Positions 55,010 through 63,285 of a stretch of 64,000 nt of DNA are shown in pieces. The notes beneath the pieces were generated by a model that did no database searches, had not been told where the DNA came from, and saw nothing but the letters and a program-made list of their open reading frames with translations. Position 1 is the first letter of the stretch; each line of letters opens with the position of its first letter. This DNA is from Gammaproteobacteria bacterium BRH_c0. GTDB taxonomy: Bacteria > Pseudomonadota > Gammaproteobacteria > Pseudomonadales > Porticoccaceae. The stretch spans positions 17,578 through 81,577 of the forward strand of contig LADM01000069.1 of the NCBI GenBank assembly GCA_000961645.1, given 5' to 3'. The position numbers and the translations under genes are program-made.

Positions 55010-57106
55010 CTAGCTAACCACTACCCGTGCCGAAGCCAGATTGGTCACCCGCCGTGCCACGGCGTTGACATCCCCTTCGCGGTGGGAGGTCACCCGGGCA
55101 GTCACAAAGTAGGTACCCGGTTTGTCATAGCTGTGGCTGGTAGCGAGCCTGACACTGGTCTGGGTGCCATCGACCGCACCGTGCTCGGGAAATGACCCCA
55201 TGCCGTCAAAATCCCACTCCACATCGATGATGGTACCGGCACCGGGGGGCACTTCGCCGCTCATCTCCAGCTTCACGGCCTCACCGGTTTTGACCTCGGC
55301 GCGCACAGCGCCATTGGCTGTTACCGTCACCACGGACTGGATACCCTTGCGCTCCGCTGCCGAGGCAGGCAGGTTGACCCGGCCATCGACAAATTCAAAG
55401 TCGGTGCCGACGGGATGAATACCCTTCTCGACCCAGTCGCACAGATCCACCAGACTCTGTTCGATGTAGGGCATGTAATCCACCAGCCAGGTGGAACTGG
55501 CGCGTGTCGGCGATGAAGGCAGGAAGCGCGGCGGTACGTGCTCGGCATTTTCCACCCAGCGCAGCTGGAAGTTCTGCGCCGCGCCCTGTGGGCCCTGGGC
55601 CTGCTCAACGCCACGCTTGTAGATCAACCCCTGTGGCGGCCACAGCGAGGCGTCATGGGTGTGGTGGACCCACATCAGCTTGCCTTCGTACTTGCCGGAA
55701 TAAGCCACACCCATCAGCGGTGACTGCAGGGGCAGCAGGTGCTGCGGATAGATCGGAGCGCCGTCGAGGCGCAGGAAATCGCAGGAGGGATCGTCGGACA
55801 GGTGATGGCGGTAGGAGTAGCAGAAAGCCAGGAAGGCGCGGTTGTTGATATGCACATCATCGCCTTCCTTGACGCCGCTAAAGCGCAGCAGGTTGGCATC
55901 GCCACGGCCATCGCAGAACAGCACATCGTGGCCAAAGTTGGAGCAGTACAGCTGGCGTCCGGCGGCATCGCCGCTCAGCAGTTTTACCCCTGTACCCAGG
56001 CGATAGCCCTTGTCGAGGCCCTTCACTTCAATGGCGATGGGGAAATCACCCACCTTGGCTGCCATCATCATGGCCACCGGGCGCGCCCGATCATACTCGG
56101 GACCGGCGAAATCCGGGCTGGTGAGCAGATCGTTGGCTGTCACCACCTTGCTGACCTTGAGTTTTACGTCAATGATGTCGTCGCCGACATATTCCGGGTT
56201 GTCGTAGCCCACATAGCCGGGCTGGGTCCAGAAATTCTCGAAATACTCGGCATCTTCCTCCTGGAGCATGTCGGCAATGGAGGTCCACAGCCAGATCTGG
56301 CCCATGGGCACAGCAATCATGAATTCATCACCCCGCGGGTAGCCGAGGCGGTACAGATTGTTGAGTTCTTCACGCTGATGGCTGTTGAGGCCAAGGAACG
56401 GATTGCCGCTGCCACCGGGCTGCATGGCGTCGATCACCTGGGCGATCTTGGGGCCCAGTACGCGCTGCACATTGAACATGGCGCCGAAGTGGACGGGCTG
56501 CTCGGTGCGGATGCGGTCTTTGGTGCCGTGCTCGGCAATCACGCCGCCGCCCATGAAAGGCAACGCGCCCTGGTATACGCCAGCGCCGTACTCCAGACAC
56601 AGGGGTGAGCGACGTCCGCCGCCACTGCCGCCCCAGACATAGGAATATTTGGGCTCTTCACCGTACACCTGGGCCGCCACATGCTTCGACAGGCGCGCCG
56701 TCTCAACACTGGCGCGGTGGCCGTAAACGGTAGGATCGTCACCGGCTTTGGGGTCAACTGTGTCGCCGATATGGCCGGAGTTGGATTCAACCATGTAGCC
56801 ACCAAGACGGGCGATCATCACCAGGCCGCCAACCATCTGGCCCATCAGGCCATCAAAGGCATCTTCGTGACCGGCGTGGGCGCCTTCGATAGGCTGGAAC
56901 ATACGCGACTGGTAATCGGCAGCAGGCGGGAAGTAAAAGGTAAAACGGGTATCGCAATCAGCGAAGCCCCCGTGGATATTGCGGTGCGGATAGGGGGTTT
57001 CCCGCCATTCGTCCCGGTCGATGTAGGGTTTGCCAAAATAGGTGTCAACCACCTTGTAGGAATCTGTTTCAATAGTCTTAATTGCGCCACCGGTGTCCGC
57101 GCTCAT
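55010..57106 (-). CDS. Large tannase-like alpha/beta hydrolase with C-terminal PKD-like domain
   Basis: 698 residues from the ATG at 57106, seven bases after a GAGG site (another ATG lies at 57112). A nucleophile elbow VWGGSGGGRRSPLCLEYG (Ser near 160) and a late His in WVENAEHVPPRF suggest a hydrolase triad like that of tannase/feruloyl esterase-type proteins. The last ~90 residues (IDVEWDFDGMG...TSHSYDKPGTYFVTARV) form a PKD-like beta-sandwich. No clear signal peptide is seen, so it may be cytosolic. Neither substrate nor family is certain. It is divergent from a TetR regulator. Confidence 0.7.
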   Translation of the reverse strand: MSADTGGAIKTIETDSYKVVDTYFGKPYIDRDEWRETPYPHRNIHGGFADCDTRFTFYFPPAADYQSRMFQPIEGAHAGHEDAFDGLMGQMVGGLVMIARLGGYMVESNSGHIGDTVDPKAGDDPTVYGHRASVETARLSKHVAAQVYGEEPKYSYVWGGSGGGRRSPLCLEYGAGVYQGALPFMGGGVIAEHGTKDRIRTEQPVHFGAMFNVQRVLGPKIAQVIDAMQPGGSGNPFLGLNSHQREELNNLYRLGYPRGDEFMIAVPMGQIWLWTSIADMLQEEDAEYFENFWTQPGYVGYDNPEYVGDDIIDVKLKVSKVVTANDLLTSPDFAGPEYDRARPVAMMMAAKVGDFPIAIEVKGLDKGYRLGTGVKLLSGDAAGRQLYCSNFGHDVLFCDGRGDANLLRFSGVKEGDDVHINNRAFLAFCYSYRHHLSDDPSCDFLRLDGAPIYPQHLLPLQSPLMGVAYSGKYEGKLMWVHHTHDASLWPPQGLIYKRGVEQAQGPQGAAQNFQLRWVENAEHVPPRFLPSSPTRASSTWLVDYMPYIEQSLVDLCDWVEKGIHPVGTDFEFVDGRVNLPASAAERKGIQSVVTVTANGAVRAEVKTGEAVKLEMSGEVPPGAGTIIDVEWDFDGMGSFPEHGAVDGTQTSVRLATSHSYDKPGTYFVTARVTSHREGDVNAVARRVTNLASARVVVS

Positions 57107-57483
57107 TATCATACCTCTCGGGATTTACTGGGATATTGGATTTGCACAGCCCTCCTGAAGGACCTGGTGGGGCTGGCCAGGGAAGTCACATGAATAACGG
57201 GTAAAAAAACCACGTCTAAGTGAATCCGCCGCTACAATAACGGCAAAGCATTAATTTAACAAAAGTGTATACTTAATTTTACATTCAGCACAGAGGGCAA
57301 GTGCCATCACCCCAGGGCCGGGAAGGCCAGGTGCAGCAGGGTCTGCAGCCAAGACTTTCACATCTTTCATGGAGTTACAGAGGGGACTATAATAAGTGCT
57401 GATTTTCAGACTGCCAGGCATGGGCGCAGGGAATCCCATACGTATATTGACAGTAATGACCCAATCATTGGAGCTCAAAACCC
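57107..57483. other. 377-bp divergent control region of the hydrolase and TetR genes
   Basis: It contains direct repeats TTAATTTAACA (57251-57261) and TTAATTTTACA (57273-57283), 22 bp apart, with AAGTGTATACTT between them. These are candidates for TetR binding. No gene was recognised. Confidence 0.5.
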
Positions 57484-58188
57484 TTGAAACCTGACACTGC
57501 AATCGCCGCCAGCGCCAAGCCCGCCACCAGAGCCCGCGCCAAAACCAGAAGCACCAGAGGCAAAGGCCGCCCCACCCAGGAAGATAGCGAAGAGACCCTC
57601 AGAACCCTATACCACGTTGCCTACGCACACTTTATTGTCAACGGGCTGGATGGCGCCAGCATGCAGGCCATCGCCAGGGAAGCTGGTGTTTCACGGCAGA
57701 TGATCCACAACCGGTTCGGCAACAAGGAGCAGTTTTTCAACACCGTAGTACAAAATGGTGAAAAGATTTTTGCCGGGCGGTTCTCTGTAACATCGCTGCC
57801 CGACACCAAGGACCCCTGGGTTATTTTCAATCATATCGGCAACCTCATCTACAACATCCTGGTCGACCCCAAGGGTATAGACCTGTTCCGGGTCATGAAT
57901 GTCGCCCTCTACCGCCACCCTGAAATTGCGATCTTTCATACCCAGTCGCTGAATAATGCCTACCGCATGATCTCCACCTACCTGACCATGAGCAGCAAGG
58001 CGCTCAATGTCGAGGTGGATAAAAGCAGGGCCGCTGCCCAGGATTTTGTCTCGCTGATTCAGGGCCTGGCACAGCCGATTATTCAAGGCCGCATGGAACG
58101 GCCTGGTCCGCAAACCCAGAAGCGGGAAATCAAGGGTGTCGTCAACCGCTATCTGCGCGGCGTCGGTTTCAAGGATCCGGAGAAGTAA
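57484..58188 (+). CDS. TetR/AcrR-family transcriptional regulator
   Basis: 234 residues from a TTG at 57484; no in-frame ATG precedes it before a stop, and a GGAG site lies about ten bases upstream. A basic, low-complexity first 30 residues (about) precede a TetR helix-turn-helix: GASMQAIAREAGVSRQMIHNRFGNKEQFF. The C-terminal ligand domain is divergent. It is likely to control the divergent hydrolase gene and perhaps other parts of the catabolic region. Confidence 0.9.
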   Translation: MKPDTAIAASAKPATRARAKTRSTRGKGRPTQEDSEETLRTLYHVAYAHFIVNGLDGASMQAIAREAGVSRQMIHNRFGNKEQFFNTVVQNGEKIFAGRFSVTSLPDTKDPWVIFNHIGNLIYNILVDPKGIDLFRVMNVALYRHPEIAIFHTQSLNNAYRMISTYLTMSSKALNVEVDKSRAAAQDFVSLIQGLAQPIIQGRMERPGPQTQKREIKGVVNRYLRGVGFKDPEK

Positions 58189-58279
58189 TCTATTGAGGTG
58201 AGAACAGCTGTTCTCAGCGAGGGCACTTGAATCCCACCCTGACAATAACGCCAGGCACGGATATATTCTTCAGGCAACT

Positions 58280-58508
58280 CGTCTCGGCAAACACTGCGGT
58301 GGCTTAAAGGCGTTTACGGATATCTGCTTTGCCACGGCCTGTTTGGCCCCAATGGGACGGGCAAAACCACCACCATTGAGCGCATCGAGGAAATCACAGC
58401 GCACTACTTCCGGGTTGCAGTACTAATGGCTTCCGGGTTGCAGTACTCATGGCGAGATTCTCTGCAGAGGCAACGCCCACCAGTTGCGTAAAGCCTGCGA
58501 TGCAAAAA
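58280..58508 (+). pseudogene. Decayed ABC-transporter ATPase fragment
   Basis: Three short segments in different plus-strand frames match consecutive parts of an ABC-2 type ATPase. GLKAFTDICFATA is at 58301-58339. The Walker A block LFGPNGTGKTTTIERIEEI begins at 58339. GEILCRGNAHQLRKACDAK is at about 58451-58507. A 23-bp tandem duplication (58408-58430 and 58431-58453, one mismatch) lies where the frame changes. The relic runs up to the nadE stop codon. It has no start and no Walker B. Confidence 0.7.
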
Positions 58509-58509
58509 A

Positions 58510-60135
58510 TTACACCCCCGCCTTCCACCCGTTAGTCACCGGATAGCGCCGGTCGCGGCCAAAACCGCGGCGGGTGATGCGCACGCCGATGGGCGCCTGA
58601 CGGCGTTTGTACTCGTTGATGTCTACCAGACGGATAACGTGATAGACATCCTCGGCTGCAAAGCCCTCGCCGATAATTGCCTCGGCGCTCCAGTCATACT
58701 CAATGTACAGCTCCAGAATCCTGTCCAGGATCGCATAGGGCGGCAGGTTATCTTCATCTTTCTGATCTGGCGCCAGCTCGGCAGAGGGCGGGCGGGTAAT
58801 GACTGACTCGGGGATCACCGGCGACAGGCTGTTGCGATAGCGGCTGAGTTCAAACACCAGCGTCTTGGGCACATCCTTGAGCACATCGAAGCCGCCCGCC
58901 ATGTCACCGTACAGGGTACAGTAGCCGACAGCCACTTCGCTTTTATTGCCGGTGGTCAGTACCAGCAAGCCCTTTTTGTTGGAGATGGCCATCAGCAACA
59001 CACCGCGGGCACGGGCCTGGATATTCTGCTCGGTGGTATCAGCAGCCAATCCGGCAAACTCATCCTGCAGTGCCGCCATAAAAGCATCGTACATCGGCTC
59101 GATACTGATCGACTGGTAATTGACGCCCAGCAGACGCGCCTCTTCAGCGGCGTCGTCCTGGCTCATCTGGGCGGTGTAGCGAAACGGCATCATCACCGCC
59201 TCGACCCGCTCTGGCCCCAGGGCATCCACTGCCACCGCCAGGGTCAAGGCTGAATCAATACCGCCGGACAGCCCAAGCACCACTCCCTTAAAGCGATTCT
59301 TGTTGACGTAATCCCGCACCCCGGTCACCAGGGCCCGGTACACAGAGGGAATCAACGGCAAGTGATCGGCGATAACTCCGACCACAGGCGTGACACCGGC
59401 AGCACTGACCTCAAGACGGGTGTAAAACAAACCTTCCTCGAACATGGGAGTACGCATGGTCAACTGGCCGGCGGCATCAATCACCATCGAGCCGCCGTCA
59501 AAGACCAGCTCATCCTGAGCGCCCACCTGGTTGATGTACACCACCGGCATATCGCCTTCCAGCGCACGGCTGGCAACGATTTCTTCCCGTTCCAGTTGCT
59601 TGCCGCGGTGGAAGGGAGAGGCGTTGATGCACAGCATCAGGCGCGCTCCCGCCACCTTCGCCTGGGCCATGGGCTCGGGTTGCCAGATGTCCTCGCAGAT
59701 AGTGATCGCCGCTTTGGTTCCAGCGATGTCGACCACACAGGCACTGCTGCCCCGACCAAAATAGCGCTTTTCATCAAACACCTGGTAATTGGGCAACAGC
59801 TGTTTGGCGTATTCGGCCTGCAATTCACCATCACGGAAAACGCCCGCCATGTTGTAAAGCACCCCGTCACGGCGACGCGGATAGCCTACTACGGCGACAA
59901 TGCCGCGACAGGCATCAGCCACTGCGGCAATGGCATCGTCAATGCGACCGGCCAGGCTGGGGCGCAGCAACAGATCCTCCGGTGGGTAGCCCGTCAGCAT
60001 CAACTCCGGCAGCAGCACCACGTCGGCGTGATTGGACCTGGCGGCATCAATCATATCGATAGATTTTCGGGTATTGCCGGGAATATCCCCGACCAGGGGA
60101 TTAATCTGCGCCAGGGCAATGGAGATTGAGTTCAT
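58510..60135 (-). CDS. nadE: Glutamine-dependent NAD+ synthetase
   Basis: Final step of NAD synthesis, deamido-NAD to NAD using glutamine. It has 541 residues from the ATG at 60135 (MNSISIALAQINPLVGD). The N-terminal nitrilase-type glutaminase domain has E44 (LLPELMLTGYPPEDLL), the Lys in EYAKQLLPNYQVFDEKRYF and Cys in ITICEDIW. The C-terminal synthetase domain has the PP-loop LGLSGGIDSALTLA and TTGNKSEVAVGYCTLYGD. It is divergent from pilS. Confidence 0.96.
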   Translation of the reverse strand: MNSISIALAQINPLVGDIPGNTRKSIDMIDAARSNHADVVLLPELMLTGYPPEDLLLRPSLAGRIDDAIAAVADACRGIVAVVGYPRRRDGVLYNMAGVFRDGELQAEYAKQLLPNYQVFDEKRYFGRGSSACVVDIAGTKAAITICEDIWQPEPMAQAKVAGARLMLCINASPFHRGKQLEREEIVASRALEGDMPVVYINQVGAQDELVFDGGSMVIDAAGQLTMRTPMFEEGLFYTRLEVSAAGVTPVVGVIADHLPLIPSVYRALVTGVRDYVNKNRFKGVVLGLSGGIDSALTLAVAVDALGPERVEAVMMPFRYTAQMSQDDAAEEARLLGVNYQSISIEPMYDAFMAALQDEFAGLAADTTEQNIQARARGVLLMAISNKKGLLVLTTGNKSEVAVGYCTLYGDMAGGFDVLKDVPKTLVFELSRYRNSLSPVIPESVITRPPSAELAPDQKDEDNLPPYAILDRILELYIEYDWSAEAIIGEGFAAEDVYHVIRLVDINEYKRRQAPIGVRITRRGFGRDRRYPVTNGWKAGV

Positions 60136-60222
60136 GGGTCGTATAACAGCACTGAAAGGGGCTATCATTTTCAGCTAAAATGCCCGCAATAGCAAAATAA
60201 CCCAGGCAGCCTCAGAGACCCT

Positions 60223-61860
60223 ATGGACGCAGACAGACAGTTTTACAAGCAGGATGCGCTGTCCTCCCAAGCGCTGTGGTTTTACCTCCTGTACCGCCTC
60301 GCACTCGGTCTGCTGTTGCTGGGTATTTTTCTCTCCAAACTCGCGCCCGACATTTTCGGCTCTGTTCATGACAAGCTGTATTTTTACACCGCTGCCATTT
60401 ATCTGCTGATAACCACCATCGACCTGGCGATCAGCAACAGTGAGCGCTATCGGCTTGGCACCACTCATCTGCTATTTATCCTGCTGACGGATATCACCGT
60501 CCAGACCTTGCTGATGCACGCCAGTGGTGGCCTGCCAAGTGGTATTGGTTACCTGATGCTGGTGACAGTTGCGGTCGGGTCGATATTTTTTACCGGCCAG
60601 CTGGCTATCCTGGTGGCCGCCGTGGCCAGCATCGGCATTATCGTCGAGAGCGCCAGCACACTGTTCCTCTCCCCGGAATTGCGCAGCACCATGTTCCCGG
60701 CGGGATTGTTGGGCATTTTGCTGTTCCTGACGTCCCTGATTGTGCAAGGCCTCAATCGTGCCCTGCGCAAGGCGGAGCGGGTGGCTACGCTTGAGTCAGC
60801 ACAGTCGGCCCAGCTACAGGAGCTCAATGAACTCATCATCAGCCGCATGCTCACCGGCATTCTGGTGGTGGACGCGGCGGGCAATATCGAGCTGATCAAC
60901 CAGGCCGCCGTGCAGTTGCTCGGAGGCAACCGCCCTGAAGCGCCGTTCAAGCGCGGCGACAATATTCGCGCTGAACCCAGCCTCGCCACCCAGCTGCGCA
61001 ACTGGAGCAAATTCAGCTGGCTGCGTGCCAACCCCTTTATTCCGCGCTTTGGCAACACCGAGGTACAGGCCAGTTTCAAACACACTGACCAGAGCGATAA
61101 AAAGCGCATCATGATTTTCCTTGAGGATTCCCGGGCCGCCACCCAGCACGCCCAGCAACTCAAGCTGGCCTCTCTGGGGCGCCTCACCGGCAGTATCGCC
61201 CACGAAATCCGCAACCCCCTCGGCGCCATCAGTCACGCTTCCCAGCTGCTGGCAGAATTCCGCGACCACGACGACGCCACTACCCGCCTCACCGACATCA
61301 TTGCCAAGCAGGTACGCAGGGTTAACCTGATTGTGGAAAACGTGCTGCAGCTATCACGGCGCCAGGAACACAATTTTCAGAAAATAGATTTGCCAACATG
61401 GTTGCAAGGTTTTGTCGATGAGTACCTGGAAACATCGCGCCAGCGCCCTGAAATTGGCCTCGATATATCGGCCAACATTATCACTACCACGTTCGATCCC
61501 TCCCACCTCCAGCAGGTGCTGACCAACCTGCTGGATAATGCCGTCCGCTACAGCCGCCTCACCTCTGGCACCCCCTGGGCGGGGTTGCGGGTTCGGCTGG
61601 GCGGGGTCGACAAACTGCCCACCATCGATGTCCTGGATCTGGGTCCCGGTGTCGCTGAGCAGGATCGCAATAAGCTGTTTGAGCCATTTTTTACCACCTC
61701 CAGCGAAGGCTCCGGCCTCGGTCTGTACATCGCCAGGGAGCTGTGTGAAATCAACTATGCAACCCTCAAATACGAACCGCCGGAAGGCACTGAAGGCGGA
61801 TTTTTCCGCATCAGTTTTGCCCACCCCGGAAAAATACTGGAGCGCAGCGATCATGACTAA
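60223..61860 (+). CDS. pilS: Sensor histidine kinase PilS
   Basis: 545 residues: six N-terminal membrane segments (about 20-185), a PAS-like domain (about 205-300, LNELIISRMLTGILVVDAAG), and a kinase core. The H-box is GSIAHEIRNPLGAISHASQL with phosphorylated H327. ATP-binding motifs include LTNLLDNAVRYSR, DLGPGV and GSGLGLYIARELC. It senses pilin levels and phosphorylates PilR to drive pilA transcription. It overlaps pilR by eight bases. Confidence 0.95.
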   Translation: MDADRQFYKQDALSSQALWFYLLYRLALGLLLLGIFLSKLAPDIFGSVHDKLYFYTAAIYLLITTIDLAISNSERYRLGTTHLLFILLTDITVQTLLMHASGGLPSGIGYLMLVTVAVGSIFFTGQLAILVAAVASIGIIVESASTLFLSPELRSTMFPAGLLGILLFLTSLIVQGLNRALRKAERVATLESAQSAQLQELNELIISRMLTGILVVDAAGNIELINQAAVQLLGGNRPEAPFKRGDNIRAEPSLATQLRNWSKFSWLRANPFIPRFGNTEVQASFKHTDQSDKKRIMIFLEDSRAATQHAQQLKLASLGRLTGSIAHEIRNPLGAISHASQLLAEFRDHDDATTRLTDIIAKQVRRVNLIVENVLQLSRRQEHNFQKIDLPTWLQGFVDEYLETSRQRPEIGLDISANIITTTFDPSHLQQVLTNLLDNAVRYSRLTSGTPWAGLRVRLGGVDKLPTIDVLDLGPGVAEQDRNKLFEPFFTTSSEGSGLGLYIARELCEINYATLKYEPPEGTEGGFFRISFAHPGKILERSDHD

Positions 61861-63217
61861 ACACCAGGCACTGATCGTCGACGACGAAGCGGATATTCGC
61901 GAACTGCTCCATATCACCCTGGACCAGCTCGGCCTCAAAGTATGGGAAGCTGAGAGCGTACAGCAGGCCATCACCCTGCTCGACAGTCACCAATTTGACC
62001 TGTGCCTGACCGATATGCGCATGCCCGGTGGCGACGGCATGACCCTCGTGGACCACATACAGCGCCACTGCCCACAGATGCCAGTGGCGGTGATCACCGC
62101 CCATGGCAACAGCGACCTGGCCGTGGAAGCCCTGAAAAAAGGCGCCTTTGATTTTGTCTCCAAACCGGTGCAACTGACGCGTCTGCGAACCATGGTGCAA
62201 ACCGCCCTGCAATTGCGCCACGACAGTCGCATCCCCCACACCGATGAAAGCGGCCTCAACGGCAACTCCCCGGTCATGATCAATCTGCGGCAGCAAATAG
62301 CCCGCGTTGCGCGCAGCCAGGCACCCATCTTTATCAGCGGCGAATCCGGCACAGGCAAGGAACTGGTGGCACGCGCCATCCACTATCTGGGGCCGCGCGC
62401 CAACGGGCCGTTTATTCCTGTCAACTGCGGTGCCATCCCGGCAGAATTAATGGAGAGTGAATTCTTCGGCCACAAAAGAGGCAGCTTTACCGGCGCCATA
62501 CAGGACAAGCAGGGGCTGTTCCAGGCCGCAGACGGCGGCACCCTGTTCCTCGACGAAGTGGCCGACCTGCCCATCGCCATGCAGGTCAAACTGCTGCGCG
62601 CCATCCAGGAAAAGTCAGTGCGCTCCATCGGCAGCCAGGATGAAAAAAATATTGACGTGCGCATTCTCAGCGCCACCCACAAACCGCTTCACAATGAGGT
62701 GCTGAGCGGCACTTTCCGCGAAGATCTTTTTTATCGCATCAATGTCATCGAGATCAAAGTACCGCCTCTGCGCGCTCGCCGCGAAGACATTCCCGAACTG
62801 GCCCAGCTGTTTATCGCCAAGTTCGCCAAGGAAAGCGCCACGACAGCCCCCAAACTCAGCGATGACGCACTCAAGGCCCTGATCGAATACCCCTTCCCCG
62901 GCAATGTCCGGGAGCTGGAAAACACCCTGGAGCGAGCCTTCACCCTCTGCACCGATGGCATCATTACAGTCCACGACCTGAGCCTGCGCGCACTCACAGC
63001 AAAAGCCACTCCACAAGCACCGGGAATCAGTTCAGGCAGCGGCGACTACATCCCGGACGCAGGTCTATCCATCGACGATTATCTGGCCGATATCGAGCGC
63101 GAAATCCTGGTGCGAGTACTGGAAGAAAACCGCTGGAACAAAACCGCCAGCGCCGCAAAACTGGGAATCAGTTTTCGCCAGTTGCGCTACAAGTTGCAGA
63201 AATTGGGGATTGATTAA
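61853..63217 (+). CDS. pilR: Sigma-54-dependent response regulator PilR
   Basis: 454 residues from the ATG at 61853, which overlaps the end of pilS. Receiver domain with phospho-acceptor D54 (LTDMRMPGGDG), and an AAA+ domain with GESGTGKELVARAIH (Walker A), the sigma-54 contact loop GSFTGA (a variant of GAFTGA) and GGTLFLDEVADLP (Walker B). It ends in a Fis-type helix-turn-helix (NKTASAAKLGISFRQLRYKL). It activates type IV pilin genes with RpoN. Confidence 0.95.
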   Translation: MTKHQALIVDDEADIRELLHITLDQLGLKVWEAESVQQAITLLDSHQFDLCLTDMRMPGGDGMTLVDHIQRHCPQMPVAVITAHGNSDLAVEALKKGAFDFVSKPVQLTRLRTMVQTALQLRHDSRIPHTDESGLNGNSPVMINLRQQIARVARSQAPIFISGESGTGKELVARAIHYLGPRANGPFIPVNCGAIPAELMESEFFGHKRGSFTGAIQDKQGLFQAADGGTLFLDEVADLPIAMQVKLLRAIQEKSVRSIGSQDEKNIDVRILSATHKPLHNEVLSGTFREDLFYRINVIEIKVPPLRARREDIPELAQLFIAKFAKESATTAPKLSDDALKALIEYPFPGNVRELENTLERAFTLCTDGIITVHDLSLRALTAKATPQAPGISSGSGDYIPDAGLSIDDYLADIEREILVRVLEENRWNKTASAAKLGISFRQLRYKLQKLGID

Positions 63218-63285
63218 CTAAGGGCTAGGCATAAAGGTTTGCCTCAAATATCAAATCTCTTCGACATGCTGTGGTAGCACATAAA
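63218..63285. other. Short trailer between pilR and the CRISPR array
   Basis: 68 bp with no gene. It follows the pilR stop and precedes the degenerate terminal repeat. Confidence 0.5.

Noticed and set aside
58339..58484. A functional small ATPase gene starting near the Walker A motif
   Set aside because: No start codon or ribosome site, a frame change across a duplication, and no Walker B; treated as a relic.
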